The notes under the pieces were generated by a model. The model was not told the DNA's origin. It did no database searches and was given only the letters and a program-made list of their open reading frames with translations. Shown here piece by piece: positions 17,033 through 23,838 of a DNA stretch of 56,996 nucleotides. The stretch's first letter is position 1. The number at the start of each line of letters is the position of its first letter. The translations under genes and the position numbers were made by a program. Source of the stretch: Lachnospiraceae bacterium (GTDB taxonomy: Bacteria > Bacillota > Clostridia > Lachnospirales > Lachnospiraceae); NCBI GenBank assembly GCA_011959105.1, contig BLLU01000035.1, forward strand, positions 1 to 56,996. Direction: 5' to 3'.

Positions 17033-18261
17033 TGCGGATACAGGCCAACATCTATGCAGACTGCCATGAGAAACTGCGGGGATACCAGGGGGCGATGCTG
17101 GAGCTGCCTGCCACCCCCTATGAGATCAGTGACGCCCTCCAGCGCGCCCGTGTGCCGGAGGGCGGCGGGTATACGCTGGAAAGCACCGGCGACTGGCCGG
17201 ACTTCCTCTGGACTGCCCTGTCCAATGTCAGCCCCCTCTCAGGGGAAAATGCCCTGGAGGAACTGAACCTGCTGGCGGATGCCGTAAGCCGCATGGATGA
17301 GATACAGACCGGGACTTTTGAAGGGGCCGTACAGCTGCACCTGGAGGAAACAGGGAAGAACCCCACTTTAAAAGAATTAATCAACATTTCCGCCTGCCTG
17401 GATGATTATGAATTCCATCCCGGCGTGACCAATGACTTAAGCCTTGGGAGGGCCTGCATGGAGGGCGGCATGCTTGACCTGGTGGAGAGCCTTCCGGATG
17501 AGGTGGCTGCGCTGCTTGACCCCGCAAAGGTTGGGAAAGCGCTGCGGCACAGTGACCACGGGGCATTTGCCTCCAGGGGGTATGTGTACCGGGGAGTTTC
17601 TGCCGCCCGCCAGGATTTCTATGACGGGGAACACCCGCCTGCCTGCGGGGAACACCACAAGGGCCTGCTCTCCCTGCGGATAGAAAAGCTGGATGCCCCT
17701 GACGCGGACAGCGGCGTATGGCTGGAACTGCCGGCGGACGAAAAAGCCCTAGGGTGGGCACTCCTGTCTGTCGGTGAGAAAACCTTTGATACCTGCCGGA
17801 TCGCAGAGGCAAAGAGCATCATCCCGGCATTTCAGTACCAGCTGGCAGGGGACGAGGACATCGGGAAGCTGAACAAGCTGGCAAAGCGCCTGCAAAAACT
17901 GCAGCAGGAGATGCCGGGGGATCTGATGCTTATGAAATACAAGGCCGTGCTGGAGCTGGAACAGTATTCTGACCTGGATATGGCGCTGGACATTGCCGCA
18001 AACCTGGGCTGTTACGATTTCAGCCCGGATGTCCTGTCGCCGGACGCATACGGGGAGTATGTCCTGCAGAGCGCCGGCATTGACACAGGCGATCCTGCCT
18101 TTTCCTGTTTTGATTTCCGTGGGTACGGGGAGCGGCTGCTTGAAGGGGCAGGCTATGTGTTTACACCCTATGGAGCCGTCACCCGAGGCGGGCAGGAGTG
18201 TGTGCATGAGTACACAGAACAGGAGCAGGAGTCTGGGCAGGGCATGGCGATGGAACAATAG
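17032..18261 (+). CDS. ArdA-like antirestriction protein, 409 aa
   Basis: The ATG at 17032 (MRIQANIYADCHEKL) has GGGAGGG eight bases upstream and overlaps the previous stop; ATG at 17029 is an alternative. The protein is acidic and shows the helical modules FEGAVQLHLEE, TLKELINISACLDDYEFHPGV and MALDIAANLGCYDFSPDVLSP, each ending in a short aromatic segment, as in the tandem ArdA-like proteins of Firmicute conjugative elements. Following another ArdA-like gene and preceding a DNA methylase, it probably protects incoming single-stranded or newly replicated DNA from host restriction. Family assignment is an inference. Confidence 0.6.
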   Translation: MRIQANIYADCHEKLRGYQGAMLELPATPYEISDALQRARVPEGGGYTLESTGDWPDFLWTALSNVSPLSGENALEELNLLADAVSRMDEIQTGTFEGAVQLHLEETGKNPTLKELINISACLDDYEFHPGVTNDLSLGRACMEGGMLDLVESLPDEVAALLDPAKVGKALRHSDHGAFASRGYVYRGVSAARQDFYDGEHPPACGEHHKGLLSLRIEKLDAPDADSGVWLELPADEKALGWALLSVGEKTFDTCRIAEAKSIIPAFQYQLAGDEDIGKLNKLAKRLQKLQQEMPGDLMLMKYKAVLELEQYSDLDMALDIAANLGCYDFSPDVLSPDAYGEYVLQSAGIDTGDPAFSCFDFRGYGERLLEGAGYVFTPYGAVTRGGQECVHEYTEQEQESGQGMAMEQ

Positions 18262-18314
18262 CACGGCGGCCGCAGGAAAGGAGGTGGTGCGGCATAGACA
18301 GCTTTATCTCATGG

Positions 18315-19295
18315 GTGGGCGGGAAGAAAGCCCTCCGCAAGCTGATTTATACAATGTTCCCCGTAAATTTCGACCGCTATATCGAGGTGTTCGGCGGTGG
18401 CGGCTGGGTGCTCTTTGGCAGGCCGCCCGACTGCAGGTGTATGGAGGTCTATAACGACTATAACTCCAACCTTGCCAACCTGTTCACCTGCGTGAAGGAG
18501 AGGACATGGGCGTTCCTGAAGGAACTCGGCTTCCTGCCGGTGAATGGAAGGGATGAGTTTGCCGTCATCCGCAGGTTCCTGGACAAGCAGGAGTTTGACG
18601 CCCCGTTCCTTGCGGAGGAACTCAAGCTGGCGCAGGTATCCCTGCCGGAGCCTGACTTCGAGGAAATCCGGGCAATCCTGATGGAGAACGCGGAAGTGAC
18701 GGACGTGAAGCGGGCCGCGGCATTCTTCAAGCTGATCCGCTACAGCTACGGGAGCGGCTGCACATCCTATGGCTGCAAGAACTTTGACGTGCGCAAATGC
18801 TTTGACACCATCTGGCAGGCATCCCGCAGGCTTGCCGACACGGTGGTGGAGAATAAGGACTTTGAGGCGCTGATCCGGCAGTATGACCGTGACAGCGCCT
18901 TTTTCTACTGTGACCCGCCCTATTATGAGACGGAAGGGCATTATGCCGTGGTGTTCCGCAGGGAGGACCACGCAAGGCTGCGGGATGTCCTGGCCGGGTG
19001 CGGGGGGAAATGGATGGTCAGCTACAATGACTGCGGCTTTATCCGGGACCTGTACGCAGGGTACACCATCACGGCGGTGACCCGTATCAACAACCTGGCA
19101 CAGCGTTATGACGGCGGCTGTGAGTTCCCGGAGGTGCTGATCACCAACTATGACCCGAAGGAGCGGGAAAGGGCACAGCCCATGCAGATGAGCCTGTTCG
19201 GGATGTGCGGCAGCGATGGCGGGGAGGACGGATACGAAATCACGGATGCCGCCAGGGAAAAGGAAGGAGGGACCTATGGGCAATGCGATCTATAA
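18315..19295 (+). CDS. DNA N6-adenine methyltransferase, Dam family
   Basis: Dam-type enzymes methylate adenine at short palindromes using S-adenosylmethionine. Motif IV is DPPY (YCDPPYYET) and the AdoMet-binding Gly-Gly-Lys is near the start (GGKKALRKLIY). The coordinates use the GTG at 18315, but that start trims the usual N-terminal SFISWVGGKK. AGGAGG at 18279-18284 fits initiation nine bases later at 18294, where the codon is ATA, giving DSFISWVGGKK. Either a rare ATA start or a base change is implied. No restriction enzyme is nearby, so it likely serves protection. It ends overlapping the AbrB-like gene. Confidence 0.85.
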   Translation: MGGKKALRKLIYTMFPVNFDRYIEVFGGGGWVLFGRPPDCRCMEVYNDYNSNLANLFTCVKERTWAFLKELGFLPVNGRDEFAVIRRFLDKQEFDAPFLAEELKLAQVSLPEPDFEEIRAILMENAEVTDVKRAAAFFKLIRYSYGSGCTSYGCKNFDVRKCFDTIWQASRRLADTVVENKDFEALIRQYDRDSAFFYCDPPYYETEGHYAVVFRREDHARLRDVLAGCGGKWMVSYNDCGFIRDLYAGYTITAVTRINNLAQRYDGGCEFPEVLITNYDPKERERAQPMQMSLFGMCGSDGGEDGYEITDAAREKEGGTYGQCDL

Positions 19296-19554
19296 GCTGG
19301 TGGACGGCAAGGGAAGGGTGCTGATCCCCAAGGCGCTGCGGGAAGCGGCGAACCTGGAATACGGAGGCATCGTGCGGCTGGGGCTTGCGGACGGGAAAGT
19401 GACCGTCCGCAGGGTGGATGTGATAGAACCCGGCGACCAGTCGCCGGAGGCGGTGGAAGCCTATGTGCATGCGGCCTTAAAGACCATGCCGGACAGCACA
19501 AGGCTTCAGCTGCTTGCGGAACTGAGCGGGCTGCTGCAGAAAAAGGAGGCATAG
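19276..19554 (+). CDS. AbrB/MazE-like DNA-binding protein
   Basis: The 92-residue protein has an N-terminal SpoVT-AbrB swapped-hairpin domain: YKLVDGKGRVLIPKALREAANLEYGGIVRL matches the pattern of a strand, K-G-R-V-x-I-P-K, then a helix. A helical C-terminal part follows. AAGGAGG lies before the ATG at 19276. It overlaps the methylase gene by 20 bases. Such proteins act as transition-state regulators or antitoxins; no toxin partner is adjacent, so a transcriptional regulator of the element is more likely. Confidence 0.8.
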   Translation: MGNAIYKLVDGKGRVLIPKALREAANLEYGGIVRLGLADGKVTVRRVDVIEPGDQSPEAVEAYVHAALKTMPDSTRLQLLAELSGLLQKKEA

Positions 19555-19558
19555 CACC

Positions 19559-20119
19559 ATGCGCGAATATACAAAAAATGACTGCGGCCAGACCGGGTAT
19601 GGTTTTTCCCTGAAAGGGAAGGTCGTGGTGTTATCCAAGGCGGCGCTGCCTCCGGAGCATCCGGGGCAGCTTTTCCTCTGCACAGGGGGGAACGGGGCAA
19701 ACCCCACCCCCATGGGGCGGGGCGTGTTCCTTGTTTCCCTTTCAAACGGGGAAAGCTGCCGTTTCTGGCGGGAGGATGTGCTTGGCACGCTGAAGCCGGA
19801 ACTGCTGCCGGATGGGGAAAAGCTGATGCTCTCCCAGATCCGGCCTCCGGGGGCAAAGGACATCAATAAAAATGAGCCGGAATATTCCGGGTACAGCTTC
19901 CTGCCGGACGGCCGCTACAGCGCGGGCGTATGGCTGTGCAGCCCCCAGGAGGCGCTTGATTATGTGGAGATGCAGAAGCCCTACCAGCACCGGGTGCTGG
20001 TCTGTGACAGGGATGATTTCGCGGTGATGGAAGTCATAGACGGAAAACTTGTATATCCCGATGAACAGGCACTTGCCGGATTCCGGCAGGGGCAGGGCGG
20101 AGGGATGACCATGCAATAA
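19559..20119 (+). CDS. Hypothetical protein, 186 aa
   Basis: The ATG follows AAAAGGAGGC. The beta-rich soluble protein starts MREYTKNDCGQTGYGFSLKG, followed by KVVVLSKAALPPEHPGQLFLCTGG and a region with several aromatic residues. Similar N-terminal patterns (KGKVVVLSP, then LFLATGG) occur in hypotheticals of clostridial mobile elements, but no function is known to me. It begins four bases after the AbrB-like gene and is followed by the YodL-domain gene, so it is mid-operon. Its role is unknown. Confidence 0.65.
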   Translation: MREYTKNDCGQTGYGFSLKGKVVVLSKAALPPEHPGQLFLCTGGNGANPTPMGRGVFLVSLSNGESCRFWREDVLGTLKPELLPDGEKLMLSQIRPPGAKDINKNEPEYSGYSFLPDGRYSAGVWLCSPQEALDYVEMQKPYQHRVLVCDRDDFAVMEVIDGKLVYPDEQALAGFRQGQGGGMTMQ

Positions 20120-20159
20120 CACAGGCGGTGCCTGTATCATGCGGGAAGGAGGGAGAAAT

Positions 20160-20723
20160 GTGAGCCAGGTCCGGATTGAAAACGGGATCATCATGTTTTA
20201 CGGAAACAAGGCCGGCAGGGTGGAGGACGGGTGCGCCGTGGTGGACCCCATGTTCAAAGGGGAGGAAATCAGCAGGTTCTTAGAAAGGCAGCGGCATATC
20301 CGGGAAGTCAGATGGATGGACGGGATGTTTGACCGCCTCATGGCAGGGGGACAGGAGGGTACTGCGGCGCAGGGACTTAAAAATGTCCGCGTCTGGCAGC
20401 TGAAGCCCGATGTGGATGTGTATATGAAATTCATCGGGTATGAGGAAACCTGCAGGAAGTTTGGCCCGCCGGATCAGGAAAACTACCACGCGGTGTATGA
20501 CGGCGCGGCGGAAACCAATGACCTGGAGGCGCTGTACATGAAGTTCGGGAATGACGGCAGTGCCCTGCCTGCAGGCTACAGGGGGCATTCCCTTTCCATG
20601 AGCGATGTGCTGGAGCTTTATGACAGTACGGGGAGCAGCTTCTACTATGTGGACCGTACCGGTTTCCAGGAGATGGAGTTTGCCGCCCCGCAGCAGGCCC
20701 AGGGCCAGACAATGCAGCTCTGA
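20160..20723 (+). CDS. YodL-domain protein
   Basis: AAGGAGG at 20147-20153 supports a GTG start at 20160 (VSQVRIENGII) instead of the ATG at 20139. The C-terminal half contains the YodL pattern: VRVWQLKPDVDVYMKFIGYEE, then YHAVYDGAAE, LYMKFGNDG, and GHSLSMSDVLEL near residue 150, followed by YYVDRTGFQEM. YodL-type domains are common in hypothetical proteins of gut Firmicute conjugative elements and phages; the biochemical role is not established. The gene lies between the antirestriction genes and the SpoVG-like gene. Confidence 0.7.
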   Translation: MSQVRIENGIIMFYGNKAGRVEDGCAVVDPMFKGEEISRFLERQRHIREVRWMDGMFDRLMAGGQEGTAAQGLKNVRVWQLKPDVDVYMKFIGYEETCRKFGPPDQENYHAVYDGAAETNDLEALYMKFGNDGSALPAGYRGHSLSMSDVLELYDSTGSSFYYVDRTGFQEMEFAAPQQAQGQTMQL

Positions 20724-20810
20724 CAGGCAAAAAGGCGTCCAACGCCGGCCTGTCTGCTGGATAGATAGCATCAATGCCTTTAGGAAGGCAGAAAAAGAAG
20801 GAGGATTTTT

Positions 20811-21155
20811 ATGTCTACACTGGATGTCAAGATCAGTTCCATGTACCCGCCCGGACAGCAGGGCGGCATCAGGGCTTATGCCTCTGCGACCATAGACGGC
20901 TGTTTTGCCGTGCGGGGGATCAAGGTGGTGGAGGGCGGCAGGGACGGCCTGTTCGTATCCATGCCCAGCCGCAAGACGGTGGACGGCTACAAGGAAGTGT
21001 GCTTCCCTGTGACCGCGGAATTCCGCAGTGAGTTCCACAATGCCGTGCTGGATGCCTACCAGCAGGCGCTCACCATGGCGCAGGCGCCGCCTGCCCCGCA
21101 GGAGGCGCCCGAAGGCGGGACACCCCAGGAAGGCCAGCAGATGGCAGGGATGTAA
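20811..21155 (+). CDS. SpoVG-family protein
   Basis: The 114-residue protein matches SpoVG in its first 85 residues: an N-terminal strand (LDVKISSMYP), IRAYASATIDGCFAVRGIKVVEG, then LFVSMPSRKTVDGYKEVCFPVTAEFRSEF, the characteristic F-V-x-M-P-S-R segment. SpoVG proteins bind nucleic acids and act as global regulators; copies on conjugative elements are common. The last 25 residues are Pro/Gly/Gln-rich and probably disordered. A GGAGG site precedes the ATG. It stands directly before the pilin gene and may help regulate the transfer genes. Confidence 0.85.
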   Translation: MSTLDVKISSMYPPGQQGGIRAYASATIDGCFAVRGIKVVEGGRDGLFVSMPSRKTVDGYKEVCFPVTAEFRSEFHNAVLDAYQQALTMAQAPPAPQEAPEGGTPQEGQQMAGM

Positions 21156-21210
21156 CAGAAGCAGGACCACAATATCAAAACCATAAAACCAAAAAATGGA
21201 GGGACCATCA

Positions 21211-21450
21211 ATGAAGAAGATCAGAAATCAGTTTAACAGGGTGTGCGGTGTTTTGGCGGTAAAGGCCATGGAGGCAAAGGAGAAACTGGCGGAGCGTTCC
21301 GGCGAGGGCTATGTTGACACGGCGGTCAAGATCCTGATCGCAGTGGTGCTCGGCGCACTCCTGCTGGCCGGCCTGTATGCCCTGTTCAAGGATACGGTTC
21401 TGCCCACGCTGGTAAACCGCATCCAGCAGATGTTCAACTATGCCGGTTAA
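21211..21450 (+). CDS. Candidate Flp-type pilin (DUF6133-like), 79 aa
   Basis: GGAGGG at 21198-21203 sets the ATG at 21211. A basic 30-residue leader ends in Gly (residues 31 or 33, SGEGYVDTAVKI), followed by one hydrophobic helix (about 39-58, ILIAVVLGALLLAGLYALF) and a short tail. This resembles class III prepilins, cleaved after Gly by a prepilin peptidase, and such a peptidase is encoded next, overlapping by 11 bases. The sequence fits the DUF6133 family found in clostridial elements. It is probably the major pilus subunit of the Tad system that follows; that is inference from context. Confidence 0.7.
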   Translation: MKKIRNQFNRVCGVLAVKAMEAKEKLAERSGEGYVDTAVKILIAVVLGALLLAGLYALFKDTVLPTLVNRIQQMFNYAG

Positions 21451-21922
21451 CCCGGCAGCCTGCCAGGGAACGCCTATGCCGCCAGGGATGCTGCTGCAGG
21501 CTGTGCTGTTTCTCTTTCTGCTGGTGATTGTTTCCGTCTGGGACATAAAGGACCGGGAGATCCCGGACGGGCTGCAGGCGGCCATCGCACTGCTGTCCCT
21601 GCTGCATTTTTCCCCGTGGAACCTGGCCGGGGCGCTTACGGCGCTGCCGTACCTCTTAGTGGCCCTGGCAGGAAAGGGGACAGGCGGGATCGGGGGCGGG
21701 GACATCAAGCTGGCGGCATCCATGGGGACCGTGCTTGGACTGCCGGCCGGCCTGGCGGCATCCGTCCTGGGGCTGTCAGCATTTACCGTTTACGGGCTTA
21801 TCTGTTCCTGCATAAGGAGGCTGAAGGGGAGGAAGGGAAGGGCCGCCTACCCCGCGGGGCCGTTCCTGGCGGCAGGGGCAGCAACAGCCTATTTCATGGA
21901 GATTGGAGGATGGATCATATGA
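21440..21922 (+). CDS. Prepilin peptidase, TadV/CpaA type
   Basis: This 160-residue integral membrane aspartic protease cleaves the basic leader from pilins. Catalytic Asp35 lies in VWDIKDREIPDG and Asp88 in the GGGDIKLA motif, the GxGD signature. Several hydrophobic helices cover the rest. It lacks the N-methyltransferase half found in type IV PilD, as is normal for Tad systems. It overlaps the pilin candidate upstream and is coupled by ATGA to the tiny gene downstream. Its presence is strong evidence that the pilus locus is functional. Confidence 0.88.
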   Translation: MPVNPAACQGTPMPPGMLLQAVLFLFLLVIVSVWDIKDREIPDGLQAAIALLSLLHFSPWNLAGALTALPYLLVALAGKGTGGIGGGDIKLAASMGTVLGLPAGLAASVLGLSAFTVYGLICSCIRRLKGRKGRAAYPAGPFLAAGAATAYFMEIGGWII

Positions 21923-22017
21923 AAAAGAAAATCATCATCACATTTTGTGCCGCTGTGCCGGTTGTGGCGCTGGCGGCGTTTTTACGCAGCCGCAGGAAAA
22001 GATACGCGGTGCGGTAG
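21919..22017 (+). CDS. Tiny membrane protein, 32 aa
   Basis: This short frame starts with an ATGA overlap on the peptidase stop and has GGAGG about ten bases upstream, so it is likely translated. The product (MKKKIIITFCAAVPVVALAA, then FLRSRRKRYAVR) is a single hydrophobic helix flanked by basic residues at both ends. It is too short for family assignment. It may be a small accessory of the pilus system. A hairpin immediately follows. Confidence 0.55.
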   Translation: MKKKIIITFCAAVPVVALAAFLRSRRKRYAVR

Positions 22018-22025
22018 TGAAAAAG

Positions 22026-22152
22026 GGCGGGCTTTCAGGGAAGGCCCGCCAGATACTTAATACAGAATATTTGATTTTCAGGAGGGAACAGTTTGGCTGT
22101 CCCATCCAAATATTGAAATGATGCCCGCTGGAGCGGGCAGGGAGGTGTAAGA
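22026..22152 (+). other. Hairpin-rich spacer with possible leader peptide
   Basis: GGCGGGC (22026-22032) pairs with GCCCGCC (22044-22050), and GCCCGC/GCGGGC form a second small hairpin near 22123-22138. Between them GGAGGG (22081) precedes TTG at 22093, which would encode a seven-residue peptide (MAVPSKY). The arrangement is attenuator-like, placed before cpaB, but no T tract is seen. Significance is uncertain. Confidence 0.3.
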
Positions 22153-23022
22153 ATGCAGATTTTTAAGAACAGGATCGTCATAGGAGTGGCCTGCATCATC
22201 CTGTCGCTTGTCATATGCTTTGCGGTCACGCCGCTCTTTAACAGGAGCATCAGCGAAAAGACACAGATCGTGCGGGTGGTCAGGGAGATCAAAAAGGGCG
22301 AGGAGATCACGGCGGCACAGGTAAAGGTGGTGGAAGTAGGCGGCTATAACCTGCCGGAGGACGTGGTGAGGAACCCTGAAACCGCCATCGGCAGGTACGC
22401 CTCCGCCGATTTTGCGCCGGGGGATTATATCATCGCCTCCAAGATCGCGGATGAGCCTGCCGCAGAGAATGCCTACCTTTACAGCCTAAACGGGGAAAAG
22501 CAGGCCATGTCCGTGACGGTGAAAGCCTTTGCCAACGGGCTGTCCGGGAAACTGCAGAGCGGCGACATCGTATCCGTCATAGCCCCGGATTACAGGAAAC
22601 AGGGGGTGACCGTGATCCCGCCCGAACTTAAGTATGTGGAGGTCATCGCCGTGACGGCGGACAGCGGGTATGACGCCAACACAGGGGAGCGGGAGGATGA
22701 GGACTCGGAAAGGGAGCTGCCTGCCACCGTGACGCTGCTGGTCACGCCGGAGCAGTCCAGGATACTGGCGGAGCTGGAAGCGGACGGCAGGCTGCACCTT
22801 TCCCTGGTATACCGCGGGGATGCGGGAAATGCCGCCAGATTCATTGCGGCACAGGAGGCCGTGCTGGAGGAACTGTATGCGCCTGAAGAAGAAAGCGGGG
22901 AAGGAACCGCAGAAGGCGCCCAGGAAACGGAGGAAAGAAACGGGGAGCAAAAAGACAGCTGGTCCATGGAGGAAGAAATCGGGAAAGCAGAGGAAGCGCT
23001 GTCGGGAAGCGGGGTGGAGTAA
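22153..23022 (+). CDS. cpaB: Flp pilus assembly protein CpaB (SAF domain)
   Basis: CpaB (RcpC) is a membrane-anchored periplasm-side or wall-side factor of Tad pili. This 289-residue protein has an N-terminal helix (residues about 9-29) followed by a SAF domain (IKKGEEITAAQVKVVEVG, then APGDYIIASKI) and an RcpC-like middle part (LSGKLQSGDIVSVIAPD). The last 45 residues are Glu-rich and probably disordered. It is the second core gene of the pilus locus, starting after a hairpin-containing spacer, and is followed closely by the CpaE-like gene. Confidence 0.87.
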   Translation: MQIFKNRIVIGVACIILSLVICFAVTPLFNRSISEKTQIVRVVREIKKGEEITAAQVKVVEVGGYNLPEDVVRNPETAIGRYASADFAPGDYIIASKIADEPAAENAYLYSLNGEKQAMSVTVKAFANGLSGKLQSGDIVSVIAPDYRKQGVTVIPPELKYVEVIAVTADSGYDANTGEREDEDSERELPATVTLLVTPEQSRILAELEADGRLHLSLVYRGDAGNAARFIAAQEAVLEELYAPEEESGEGTAEGAQETEERNGEQKDSWSMEEEIGKAEEALSGSGVE

Positions 23023-23025
23023 GCC

Positions 23026-23838
23026 TTGAATTTCATGAAAAACAGCATATTCAACAGGAAGGACGGCGGGGATGACGGCCGCATGGAGCCGGAAAAGGGA
23101 AACCAGGTGCTGGCGGTGTGGGGAAGCCCCGGCTGCGGCAAGACAACGGTGGCCGTCAAGCTGGCGGCCTACCTGGCACAGCAGAAGAAGGACGTGGCGC
23201 TGCTCCTATGCGACATGAACACGCCCATGCTCCCCTGCATCTGCCCTCCGGGGGACCTGGAGGAAGAACATTCCCTGGGGAGCATCCTTGCGGCAAGCCA
23301 TGTGTCGGAGTCCCTGGTGCGGCACAACTGCATCACCCATAAGAGGTTCCGCCACCTTGCCATCATCGGGATGCGGAAGGGGGAGAACGAATACACCTAT
23401 CCGCCCTATGAGCGGACCCAGGCGGAGGAACTGCTGGAGGCGTTAAGGAACATCGCCCCCTATGTGGTCATCGACTGCGGCAGCTCCATCGCCAACGACA
23501 TCCTCTCCGCCATCGCCCTGCTTAAGTCCGATGCGGTGCTGCGGATGGTAAACTGTGACTTAAAATCCATCAGCTACCTGTCCAGCCAGCTGCCCCTGTT
23601 AAAGGAGAGCAGATGGGATGCGGAGAAGCAGTACAGGGTGGCAAGCAACGTGTACCCTAACGAGGCCAGCGGCCATATGGAGCAGGTGCTGGGGAGTGTG
23701 GCGTTCCAGATCCCCCATTCCGGGGAGGTGGCGTCACAGACCCTGGAGGGGAACCTGTTTAAAGAGCTGGGCCTGAAGGACAGCAGGGCATTCCGGAAAT
23801 CACTGGAGTCCATCGCAAAGGAGGTGTTCGGATGTTAG
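23026..23838 (+). CDS. CpaE/MinD-like ATPase of the Tad system
   Basis: The protein has 270 residues from TTG 23026; ATG 23035 is an alternative. A MinD/ParA-type fold is shown by the Walker A motif WGSPGCGKTTVAVKLA (residues about 31-46), then a switch region (LLCDMNTPM) and YVVIDCGSS as Walker B. CpaE proteins localise or regulate Tad pilus assembly. Unlike many CpaE it lacks a separate receiver-like N domain. It follows cpaB by three bases and overlaps tadA by seven, so it is translationally coupled to the pilus motor genes. Confidence 0.82.
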   Translation: MNFMKNSIFNRKDGGDDGRMEPEKGNQVLAVWGSPGCGKTTVAVKLAAYLAQQKKDVALLLCDMNTPMLPCICPPGDLEEEHSLGSILAASHVSESLVRHNCITHKRFRHLAIIGMRKGENEYTYPPYERTQAEELLEALRNIAPYVVIDCGSSIANDILSAIALLKSDAVLRMVNCDLKSISYLSSQLPLLKESRWDAEKQYRVASNVYPNEASGHMEQVLGSVAFQIPHSGEVASQTLEGNLFKELGLKDSRAFRKSLESIAKEVFGC

